From the NCBI GenBank assembly GCA_914767715.1, contig OU612072.1:9360001-9424000 (forward strand): a DNA stretch of 64,000 bases. Direction: 5' to 3'. The notes under the pieces are model-generated. The model did no database searches. It had not been told where the DNA came from and saw only the letters and a list, made by a program, of their open reading frames with translations. Below are positions 12,846 through 22,653 of this stretch, one piece after another. The stretch comes from Membranipora membranacea (taxonomy: Eukaryota > Bryozoa > Gymnolaemata > Cheilostomatida > Membraniporidae). Position numbers and translations under genes: made by a program. How positions within the stretch are numbered: position 1 is the first letter of the stretch; each line of letters begins with the position of its first letter.

Positions 12846-13703
12846 AGCTACAGATAAATATTGAAATTGAAGCATCCTATTGACTTTGATGCCATAAGAA
12901 AAATGTATCCTTGGACTTGACAAGTGATGAACTGCCTCTCTTTTTTCCTGCACAGTTTTCCTGCTATGTGAACATATACTGACATTGCCTAAGTCATCAT
13001 TCAAATTAAAAAAATCTACCCTAATTGTTTTTTTTGTGCAATAGGTGCTTGATATTCATCTGCTGCCATAATTGAAATTAATATCATTATTCTGAAATAA
13101 AAGACATAGTGAGCAATCTTGCTGCCATGCAGAGAACGCTTTTTAACTGATGTCAAAGGAATCACAACTTACATCACCGCACAGTCTACACCTATACTTG
13201 TGTTGTTAGTAGCTGTAAATAAACTTAATTTAATTTGGTTATGCTATAGTGTCATATACAACTTGGCTTCTGGATCCATGATCATATGATCACATTTAAC
13301 TATGATTCTTTTCCTGAATTCAGCTGGCTCTTTGCAATGTATGAGACATCTCACCAATGCCATTTCTTTACTGCTACTATATTTCATAACAGCATTATCA
13401 TATCCAACTCGCTAGGCTGTATTTTGGGAATGTACCTTATTGTCAAGATAAAGTAAGTCATTATTTGTTTTTTTTAATGGCAACTTATTATTTAATAGAA
13501 TATATATGTTTTCTCAGAGCACAGTGATTCTATGCTAAACATTCACTCAGCAAACTTCTCTTCCACTTCAAACAGGCCTCCTTTCTGCCTTAGTATGGTT
13601 TAAATTGAGAGAGTTTATGATTGATAGATACCAATTTGTATGTCTGGTTGGCAAACTATGTATAGTATCTAAATTGATTTATTCATTGTATTCGCTATTT
13701 CAG

Positions 13704-14245
13704 GTTTGGGGTGGGATTGAACCTTCTTGGTAGATTTGTAAGCACAGCTACTCAGAGCTCCTTCACAGAGTTTGATTTGCAGCAGGTGGGTGTACGACTA
13801 TATTTTTTACCCAGACCACCGACAGTAATATACCAGCAAATATTGGCACCAACATTATTTAGTTTGAATCAATCTAATTCATTATTGAATCATGTGGTTA
13901 AGTTAAATTTACACGTCTTATTTTTTTTATCATGATACTCTCTTTCTTCTTGTCAAACATCTTATCAATGTGGGTGGAGCTTATCCCCTTTTAACAAAGG
14001 GGAGATAACTTATAAATTAATCATGAAAATTTGAATATCCAGCCCAGTAATCCTGGTCGAACATGACAAACTATGAAATTTGATTCCTTATCATATTTTA
14101 GATTGAGATGTTCATGAACTCCCAGGATGATCTGGGAGTTGCCAGCAGAGCTTTCGCTCAGTCAAAGGAGGGTGCACAGAACAATGTGAAATACCTGCAG
14201 AGAAACCTTCAGGAACTAACCAATTGGCTTTCCACACAACCATAG
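13704..14245 (+). CDS. Aminopeptidase terminal exon cassette e
   Basis: Exon 12e (13704-13785, 82 nt) reads FGVGLNLLGRFVSTA ... FTEFDLQQ before GTGGGT. Exon 13e (14102-14245) reads IEMFMNSQDDLGVASRAF, then NNVKYLQRNLQELTNWLSTQ plus Pro and stop TAG 14243-14245. It differs from cassette d at only a few residues, clustered in the SAGTSS/STATQS stretch and near SKERA/SKEGA. It is the last clear copy. AATAAA follows at 14682. Confidence 0.85.
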
Positions 14246-14681
14246 TACAGCTTAAAAATTGTAGATAATTGTCATGCAGCGCTCATATGAAGTTTCATCT
14301 GGACTAATTAACCTAACAGTGCATGCATTTTGACAAAACACCTAGCCTCAATCATTTTGATGTCGGATTTTATATAATCTAGACGTGCATTGCCCCTATT
14401 TCAAAAGTAAAAACAAATTAACTCGTTATAAATTAAACGCTATGATTGCAAGTACCAAATGTTAAACATCCTATAGACTTTGATATTGACAAGAACCCCT
14501 GTATACTTGCTCTACCAATATTGATAAACTGTTTTTCTTCTCGCGCACAGTTTTCCTTCCATTAAAACATAACAGAAGACTTTTTTTTTGTGCTGAGTCT
14601 TCATCTCTCTATGCTGTTACTTTCTATGTATAACATACTTCTTATTCATCTGCTGTCAAAATTAAATTTTCAATTCTTTGA

Positions 14682-14687
14682 AATAAA
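14682..14687 (+). terminator. AATAAA polyA signal, cassette e
   Basis: AATAAA lies about 440 nt after the cassette e stop, in an A-rich tract. Confidence 0.55.
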
Positions 14688-15125
14688 AAAAATTACACAC
14701 TGTGTACTGTAATTCTGTGATATTGCATCAAAGATCAGCAACATATGTGGTGCTGTCACAATACACTATGAAATTCCGGCTACAGATTCACAATGCATTC
14801 AACTTATTTCATTCTGAACTAAAAGTTGTCATGGAAAAGGAAAAGTGTCTGCAGATTTTATGGTTTGGCCAACTTAAGTCTAATTGAATTATTTTGTGTT
14901 GTTCACATAGAAAAAATAATGTTTTTTTAGAAATATAAAAGTTTAGTAAATAAGAATTGAGATTCAGAAGGTTTGTTCAGGTAGTTTATGTTTACATAAG
15001 ACAAAGGTGTGAGTAACACTGATATCTATATTGAGTAATGGACTGTGGACTGTGGATTTGATCCAGCTAAAGTGTTTGTAGAGAGTGGAGGCAACGGAAA
15101 CAGATTTAGGTGTGTGCCTTTGCAG

Positions 15126-15198
15126 GTTCTCTGACCAGGTCAATCTTAAACAAGGTCGATCCTATATAGCTGCTAGTTTGGATCGAACAATTCCCAGA
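15126..15198 (+). pseudogene. Possible decayed sixth exon-12-like cassette
   Basis: After a TTTGCAG acceptor, 73 nt are open to AGA|GTGAGT. With the GA overhang of exon 11 they read Glu-FSDQVNLKQGRSYIAASL and end in phase 0, exactly the phase behaviour of exons 12a-e but three codons short. Resemblance to FGVGLNLLGRFV is weak. I could not find a matching exon 13 before the LINE begins near 15,700. It may be chance. Confidence 0.3.
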
Positions 15199-17132
15199 GT
15201 GAGTGTTTTTTATTATATTGTATAAATCCAGAGTTACTCTGAAGTTTACGCTTGTATATTGCCTCGTTCTAATATACATCCTGTGGTAGGTTGATAGCAT
15301 CGAATGTATTGTTTGATCAATATACCACACAAGGCAGGCATAGGCAATTGCATACTCATGAAGTATAATCTTTGAGAGCACTAAGATGTAATATAGTCAA
15401 CATAATTGCTGAATGATAGAACAGATTCCAGATCTTCTCATTCAGACATTTAACTCGATGTATTGACATTACTGTACTGATTTGGGGATCTCAATAGCAA
15501 GACCATAATGGTCATACCTTGTAACAACAATAAGAAAATTTGCTAGAGAAAATAAAGATAGGAGGGAAGTTGTAGTTGATTTATAATATTGTCTTCTCAT
15601 CATCCAAGGACAAACAACTCATACATATGTCTTTTTATGGGTCACTTTGAAAACTTTCAATTTACAATTTTTTTTGTTATGTGTGTGTTCCTCCCTTACT
15701 ATAAAAATTAGAATGAGTAAACGGTGTCAAAGGTATATAGAAAGTTAAAAAGCGTTGGGACAGTCAGATAGAACGTGCACAACACACAATGAAACCCCTT
15801 CCCACAGGCGCGCCGCCAAGCCACCCAAGGAACCAGACTGATGCATGTCTCCACTCCCATAAGGTACCTGTTGTACAGGTTGACACCATGGCACAACAGG
15901 GACCTCTCACCTCGCTTGTTTTCGTCCTTTTTTGTTCGTAAATTATTTAATCTTGTGTTATAATCATATTCTGATTTTAGAGAGTTGATAAAATCATTCG
16001 AAAATGTTCTTAAAAATAGTTTTAAAGAGCAGTATTGGAATAACATATTCAAAAGCATTATATTTGAAGTCTTAAAAAGGGTTGAAACATGATCTCTGGT
16101 TTTTTTCTTTAAAATTACTCTTACACAAGCCTTTTGGAGGATTATTACTCGTTTAAGGTCTTTTCCGAAGCATGGCCCCAGAAGTCTATTCCATAGAGCA
16201 GGTGCGGGTAAAAAAGGAGTAATATAGTCCGATCATTGTTTTTTTGTTATATTTGAATAAAGGATGTTACCTAAAAACTTAGATTCATTTTTCAGTTCAA
16301 GGGTGTTGGTATTCAGTTTGATAACATAATCATCAGCACTGATAGTTTTTATTGGGGATTTAAAAATTACCTGAAAAGTTTTGGAAGATTTAAGTACTAG
16401 TTTATTAGCTAAGCACCAATTTTCAACTTTGTTTAATTCTTGACTTAAAATAAAATGGTCTGTACAAAATATATTAGTGTCATCTGCATACAGTATGTAA
16501 TTTAATGCAGGGGCTGCATTCAAGAGGTCGTTTATGTAAATCAAAAATAAAAGTGGCCCCAGGTTTGAACCTTGGGGTACTCCTATGTTGATGTCACAGT
16601 ACTGAGATACAGCAGTATTTACAATAACATATTGTTTATGGTTCTTGAGGTAATTTTCTATGAGAGATATGGCACAGGGTAAAAATCCAGTAAATGGAAG
16701 CTTTTTGACTAAAATTGACTTAAATCAAACACCTTTGAAAGATTTAAAAATCTGCCAAATGTGCTGTTGCAGCGGTAAAAATGTTCATACAATTGTGCCA
16801 TGAGCTTGTTTATAGCTGTGGAGGTATTTCTGCCTCTTCTAAATCCAAACTGACAGTCGGTTAACACTTTGAGGACTATTGACGAGTATACTCGCACATA
16901 TATTTTTCATCTGGGAGCTGTTGACAAGTGAGATCGCACTGCGCCAAAAACGTCATAACAGCAATAGTTTTTATGATTAAGGATTGCTGATAGATTTTTT
17001 CTGATTAGTGAAACTAGTTTGTACCAGTCTATTAATTATCAACTTATTGTATTTGTAAACAGCACGACTATTGGTCACTGAATCAGGTGTTGTCAAATGG
17101 GAAAGTCTTTCATATTTTTATGAAAAAGAAAA

Positions 17133-19285
17133 ATGGCAGCCTCCAGTAGATTATGTTTAAATAAAGATATTGGAGAGTTGGCTGACAATGAGGGTTCTGA
17201 ATTAGATAGTGATAGTGATCCAGGTAACAACTAAGCATAAATTTGTTTCCTTTACATATTTTATATAGTTTTTGAGCTGATGCTGGCATGTAGCAGAGGC
17301 TAGCCAGGCATAATATATTTTAGATATATTTCATTCATCAATTTCTTGGACGACTACAGTCGTCATTAGCTCCCATATGAAAAACATACCTGCACAGAGA
17401 GTGTTGTCCAGTGTTGACATATTCTTCTAAGTCTTTGGAAGACTAATCCACACCACACTACTACATGCTACATAGCCCCCCCCCCCCCCCCAAGTGGTTT
17501 GAAGACTAAAAATCAAGCAACTTAGGAGGGCCTATTATTACATTTTGGGAGCTGCTGTTGCATTTGTTAGTAGGTTACTAGTAAGAGTCTATGCATATTT
17601 TTAGAGGTTGGGCTCTCTGACCTAGAACCTGAAGCCTCAGAATCTGATGATGGTGGTATTGTTGGTGACGTTGACAATGTTGATGAGGTTGCTCCTGTGC
17701 CTGTACCAAGGGGTAGGGGACGTGGTAGGGCTCCCAGAGCACGAGGCAGAAGCAGAGCGCCAGCCAGGGTTAGGCCTAATGACATTGCGTATGGTTTGGT
17801 AGACAATGGTGATGATTTCACTGATCTGCCTAACTATATAGATCAACAGATGGTACATATCAACCAGAATACATCACTGACTGAAATGGATGCACTCAAC
17901 CTACTGTTTGACAATGAGTTTTTTTCGCAAAGTCAAACAAGAAACCAATAGATATGCACGACAAAGTCAGACTGCTGAGCAAAGAGACAGAATGGTCTAT
18001 TGTCACATTGGATGAAATAAGGAAATTCTTTGCCATACTGCTACATATATCTCTGGTGAAAAAACCCACAATAAAAGATTACTTCAGCACTGATTCAGTA
18101 CTGCACGCATCGTTCCCAAGGCAGGTTGGCATGAGTAGAGATCGCTTTCTCAGCATACTTCGGTACTTGCATCTCAACAACAATGAAACGTATATAGCAC
18201 GTGATCAACCGAATCATGATCGTTTACACAAGGTCCGACCAATGGTGGATCTGTTGAATAGACGATTCAAAAAACTATATACGCCATCAGAAAATCTCAC
18301 TATTGATGAAGCAATGATACCGTTTTAAGGAAGGTTAGGTTTTAAGGTATAGATGAAAAACAAACCAAATAAGTATGGGATACGTTTGGAGGTAGTTGCT
18401 GATGCTGCCAATGGCGTCGTCTGTCATTTTGAGACCTACACTGGGGCAAATGCGACCCACAGCAACTCTGTAACTGATCTAATCTTACGACTATTAGTTC
18501 CTTATGAAGGAAATAACTTCCGAATGTTTGTGAGTTATTTATCTCCAGAGTTATTCCACAAGATGCTGGATAAAGGATTCTTTCCAGTTGGCACTGTAAT
18601 GAAATCTAGAAGAGATCTGCCAGTTGTATTTGCTGCCACCAAACTGAAACCGGGAGAGATTGTGTGCAGACGTAAGGGGCAGCTGCTCGCCATGAAGTGG
18701 AGGGACAAGAGGGACGTTTTTGTTCTCGGTACCAAAGAAAAGCAATAATGGTAGAGATAGGAGCCGAAAGAAGAGATGGTGGACATCAAACCACAAAGCC
18801 TGCTACTGTCATGCGCTACAACGCCAACAAAGCAGGCGTAGATCGACACGGCCAAATGGCCAGCTACTATCCTGTGCACAGAAAATCCGCCAAATGGTGG
18901 CAAAAAACTTTCTTTAGACTGTAGACAATGGGGGTAATAAATGCACATAGCTACTTGAACATCCACAATCACAAGAAAACACGTCTTGAAAAGTTGATCA
19001 AAACTGTCACCAAGGAACTTGCTGGCGTGCCCGTGGAACCAATTCCTAGAGTACCAAGAATAGCCACTGAGCCTCGTCGTCATCAAGAAGGTGACCACTT
19101 TCCACTGAAAATACCCCCAACTGTGCACAAACAGAAACCAACCGAGCGATGTGTTCATTGTCGTTCAAAACATGACGCTCAAGGACGCCACATCCGACAT
19201 GACTCTTCATGGAAATGCTGAGTGTATTGTCGCACTGTGTATATGCTTCTTTCCTTATCACAGACCACATTCACGGCGCAGGTAA
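17133..19285 (+). pseudogene. Degenerate piggyBac-family transposase with a 5' intron
   Basis: A first exon 17133-17223 (MAASSRLCLNKDIGELADNE, then SDSDP) ends at GTAACA and joins in phase to an exon at 17605 (VGLSDLEPEASESDDGG), giving the acidic N-terminus. An RGRGRGRAPRARGRSRAPAR basic patch follows, then the DDE domain: ETNRYA remnant, KFFAILLHISLVKKPTIKDY, MSRDRFLSILRYLHL, NLTIDEAMIPF (first catalytic Asp), KNKPNKYGIRLE, SPELFHKML, KWRDKRDVFVLGT, YNANKAGVDRHGQM and KWWQKTFF. The C-terminal Cys-rich finger is ERCVHCRSKHDAQGRHIRHD ... CICFFPYH. Frameshifts lie near 17,940, 17,995, 18,750 and 19,225, with in-frame stops near 18,326 and 18,350. The expected Asp of the second motif is absent before SYLSPELF. 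The copy is dead. Confidence 0.9.
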
Positions 19286-19388
19286 GATCACTTTGTTCTT
19301 CAGAGTAAGGTGGTTGTTTTATTTATAGTTCGGGCCTACGTATTATCAGCTGCACCTTTTACATATTTTCACTAATTGTTGTTTGAAT

Positions 19389-19478
19389 AATGCTGGAGGC
19401 GAGGTCAATGATGGAGCCGATGCCAATGATTGAGCCGATGCCAATGCTGGAGGCGGCGTCAATGCTGGAGGTGACAAT
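19389..19478. repeat. 18 bp minisatellite (5 units) near the piggyBac 3' end
   Basis: Five 18 bp units begin AATGCTGGAGGCGAGGTC, AATGATGGAGCCGATGCC and so on. They lie after the transposase gene and are richer in GC than the surroundings. Confidence 0.8.
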
Positions 19479-20060
19479 AATGCATAGAGAGCTATTTTGA
19501 GAAAAATTATTTGAAAACATACAATATACAATATGTACTAATAAAAGACATGATAAAAATTTGTTTCTCTGTGTATTTATTACATACAATGACCATAGCG
19601 TTCAAACATTAGGCCCGATAAAAGTCAGAAAACCTTTTTCTGAACAGCCCGAAAATGGGTAAAAGTGATTAGTTGTGGAAGCCGAGCTATTTATTCTATT
19701 TAGATTCTGTTTGTTGCATGTTATTTCCCACACCAAGAGCTATCCGTTCATATATAGTTTGACATAGATAGCATCTGTCTTATAGCCATCATTAAACTTT
19801 GAAAATAGCCACAAGCGGCCAGGGCCAGGGGGTAGATCGGCGCACAAGCGTAGAGTACTTAAAGTGTTAAAATTGAGTTCGTCTCTAAAAAATCAATGAT
19901 CTGGTTACTAAGAATTTGTCCAACAATTTTAGAAATAGTGCTTAAGCTTGATATTGGGCAATAGTTATTAGTACTTTGTTTGTCCCCTTTTTTAAAAATG
20001 GGTGTCACTCGTGCTTTTCGAATTTGTTGCTGAATTGTGCAGTTCGGTCTGATTTATCTT

Positions 20061-21410
20061 CGAGATTCAATTTTTTCAAGTTTGTTCTATTTGGTCAGGC
20101 TTAGGTATCTGTGTCAAGTATGGCTTTGCAACAAAAATACTAGCATGATTCCTGCATCAGCGACGAGTTAGTATTCAGACATTGCGGACGTTGCCACATC
20201 CTCACCTGTTTGATCTGCTACTCTTTTCTAGAATGCTTCAGTCTCTGCTTATCAAGAATATCACTCATGCAGCGATTAAAGATTCATCGCTTGAACAGAT
20301 AAGACCTAGTTGCAAACAAGTCAAACATTAGCATTAAGTTTCAGACCAGACAAAATAGAGTTTTAAGGGGTTCTACGCTATATATTGTGAGTGAGTGGTG
20401 TCGTGTACAGTATCCAGTAGTGGAATGGAATGTTCTTAAATTTAGTGAGAACCCTACCTAGTTGATGACTAGTATAAAGTACATGATATGATTATGATCA
20501 TCATAATGTCATCATTGTTAAATAGTTCAGGATTTTTCTTTGTTATATATATATTATATATATCAGAAATGGAGGGGGGGGGGGGTAAAACAAATTTTTT
20601 CCCTCTGTGATGGTGGAGTAATTGGGTATCAAGGTGCTGCGCCAGAGGGAAGAAGAATAAACTTGTGTACTGATTGTAGCTAAAAATATAGAAAATGATC
20701 TGAAATGTACAAGAGAATACTACATTGGAATCCTTTTCCGCACACATTTCCACTGACACAGGAATTATTTTATATAATCAGGGAATTCTCTGTTCGATTT
20801 TAGAGAAAATACCCTAGAGTTTGAAATATGTCGGTGTTACTATCACTATGGTTCCATGCCATGAGTGGTCCAATTTTACATTATGAATGCTAACGATTTC
20901 CACGATGAAAAAAAAAACATGAAAAACATATGCCGCGGCCGGGACTAACCCAGCTCTCACGCGTCACTTCGCTTTGAAGGCTTTGTGTTCAAGCTGCTAA
21001 CCATTCAGCCACGCCACCTAATTGGAACTTTTCAATTTAGCACGGTATTTGTTTCGCATCAAAAAATTTCATTCAGCACAATCGGAAGTTGACTTAAAGA
21101 TCATTCCCATGTATCCATTAAGCCTCAAAACTGGTGTCAAATCGATCTATAGAAACATAGTGTATGAGTGCTATATGCTAGCATTCGTTTTCCATGTGTT
21201 GTTCGGGGTTCAATAAGGATCATGTTTCTTGTCAGCATATTGAGCAGTATTTTAACCAATTGGTTTAAACCTACATATTATCGTGGATGTTACTGGAAGA
21301 GTGTTTTTATGCGTACATAATAATAATCTTCTAATTTTGGATATAAGGAAGTTTATTTTGAAGTAGCATTATCGGTATGTGTTATCAAACCCATTACCAG
21401 CAATATCACA
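20061..21410. other. Spacer between the LINE and the receptor-like gene
   Basis: The stretch contains a short AT palindrome and G-homopolymer near 20,545-20,586 and a tRNA-like SINE head at 20,937. No gene is visible. Confidence 0.5.
20937..21022 (-). repeat. tRNA-derived SINE head
   Basis: The minus strand reads GGTGGCGTGGCTGAATGGTT, a strong tRNA 5' end and A-box like that of Leu/Ser tRNAs. It ends with a degenerate B-box (GGGTTAGTCCCGG). The anticodon arm cannot be formed convincingly, so it is probably a SINE and not a functional tRNA. Confidence 0.5.
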
Positions 21411-21415
21411 CAAAG

Positions 21416-21450
21416 TATAAAGTAGGCTCAAATATATTGTTTTATCAGTC
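21416..21450 (+). promoter_or_regulatory. TATA box and initiator of the receptor-like gene
   Basis: TATAAAG at 21416-21422 is followed at the canonical distance by TCAGTC (21445-21450), an initiator match whose A at 21447 is 31 nt from the TATA start. The first ATG follows at 21496, leaving a 5' UTR of about 49 nt. Confidence 0.55.
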
Positions 21451-21495
21451 TGAGATTGCGCGCCTGCTTACAATCAATGTTCAGTCATTGGGATC

Positions 21496-22205
21496 ATGAT
21501 TGAGAAAATGGAGGTGCTTACAATTTTTATGATAGCTGTAGCTGTCTCTGTATCGTTGCCACCCGAGTATTGGACTAAACATGGAAGCGCACCAGGAGAA
21601 TATCCAGATCAACAACGGACAAAACGAGACATCAACCTCCCTGTCATAGCGGGTAACTCTGTAGGCTTTGTACAGAAAATGTGGGACACTGTCGCCAACG
21701 GACCGACTAATAGCAAAATGAATTTGAACATCATGAATTACAGTAAGTGGCTGATGTCACACGTAAAGACTAGGACTGATGAGGGATCTGTTGGAATGAT
21801 ACCGAACCTTGTAGCCCCTGGAGTACATGAATCCTTCATTACCTTCCAGCCATCAGTGTTCTATTCAACCAAAGGCAGTTTATGTATCATTATTTCCACG
21901 AAACGTTACCGCCTGGGCTAAACAATCTCCCACCGGCCAATCCCTCACCGACTCAACTACTACACCAGCAACCGGTTCAGATTTAGATGACAGTCCCATC
22001 TCAAACATCAACCAGTTTCAAGTTGATACGCTTCTTGAATACTCATCTGATGGTCTACAACTAGAAGATCAATGTAAACATAGTAAAAGTGTTGTAAACT
22101 GGATCGTTATTGCAGCATTCAGTTGCACATTATTTCTCTTTCTCTCTGTTCTCTTCACATGCTACAAAACGGAGATTGCTGAACGCTTCAGATTGTACCG
22201 GCCAT
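21496..22205 (+). CDS. First exon of a receptor-like membrane protein (contains a frameshift)
   Basis: ATG at 21496 opens a signal peptide (MIEKMEVLTIFMIAVAVSVS). A dibasic RTKR site follows at residues 41-44, then an ectodomain with possible N-glycosylation sites (NYS, NVT) and a Ser/Thr-rich stalk. A transmembrane segment (NWIVIAAFSCTLFLFLSVLF) lies at about residues 199-222, followed by a basic short stretch ending at a GTGAGT donor (22206) in phase 1. The frame shifts by one base near 21,870-21,885 (STK|AVYVSLFP). Both halves look coding, so this is either a sequencing indel or a recent lesion. I do not recognise the ectodomain family. Joining to the exons at 29603 and beyond is inferred from phase. 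Confidence 0.6.
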
Positions 22206-22653
22206 GTGAGTATAACTACACTAACCGTAACTTAACAATTTTCTTAGCTATCCTAGCTATTTATTGATGAGGGTGTACTTATGCATGTTCTTGAACAAAG
22301 GCTGAGTGGAAAACAACATTCCAACTTCATCGATCTTTGTATAAGCATCAACTTCATCAAATATCCTTTTGTAAGAATCATCTAATGAGCACAGATTTGA
22401 CATCATTTGAAAGGGAGCTCAGTACCATATCTGATTTTCACAGCATTCAGATATACTTTCATCTTTAATGAAACTCAAAAGAATTCATGGACATTATCTA
22501 GACAAGAAAGTTGATGCAAATTTGTGTATTTCACACTTTACCAGAACTTAAGCTACAGTTGTTCTGGCGTCAAAAAGGTGCGTTTGTAATAATGATACCA
22601 TGTAAATCACTGAGTTGTTTGAACCGTTTCACTTGATGAAGCCAATAGTGTGA

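Larger units (their letters stand above)
14246..15700. other. 3' flank of the aminopeptidase array
   Basis: Apart from the polyA signal at 14682 and the possible decayed exon at 15126, I see no gene or definable repeat here. Short open frames in it lack splice context or domains. Confidence 0.5.
16861..19870 (+). mobile_element. piggyBac-like DNA transposon inserted in a LINE
   Basis: TTAA at 16861-16864 and 19867-19870 are the target duplications. Just inside, CACTTTGAGGACT (left) and the inverted CACTTTAAGTACT (right) form the terminal repeats, matching at 11 of 13 positions. The 3.0 kb body holds a degenerate piggyBac transposase gene on the plus strand. piggyBac elements integrate at TTAA and excise precisely. 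A C-homopolymer of about 14 nt lies near 17,477. Confidence 0.92.
15700..20060 (-). mobile_element. Decayed CR1/L2-like LINE, split by a piggyBac insertion
   Basis: On the minus strand the RT reads, from high to low coordinates, RKARVTPIFKKGDK and ISKIVGQILSNQIIDF (about 20,040-19,871). It resumes beyond the insertion with LTDCQFGFRRGRNTS (16,860 down), GVPQGSNLGPLLFLIYINDL, ILYADDTNIF and a C-terminal tail to about 15,700. Frameshifts and stops are present and the 5' half is missing. A piggyBac-type element occupies 16,861-19,870. With one TTAA copy removed, the RT frame is continuous across the junction. Confidence 0.85.

Noticed and set aside
18535-19158. 207-codon minus-strand open frame inside the piggyBac element
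   Set aside because: It is antisense to the recognisable transposase and has no domain; it is a shadow of the coding strand.
21496-22267. Retroviral envelope-like reading (signal peptide, dibasic RTKR, transmembrane)
   Set aside because: The piece before the dibasic site is only about 40 residues, no LTRs, gag or pol lie nearby, and a cellular TATA/Inr and in-phase downstream exons fit better.
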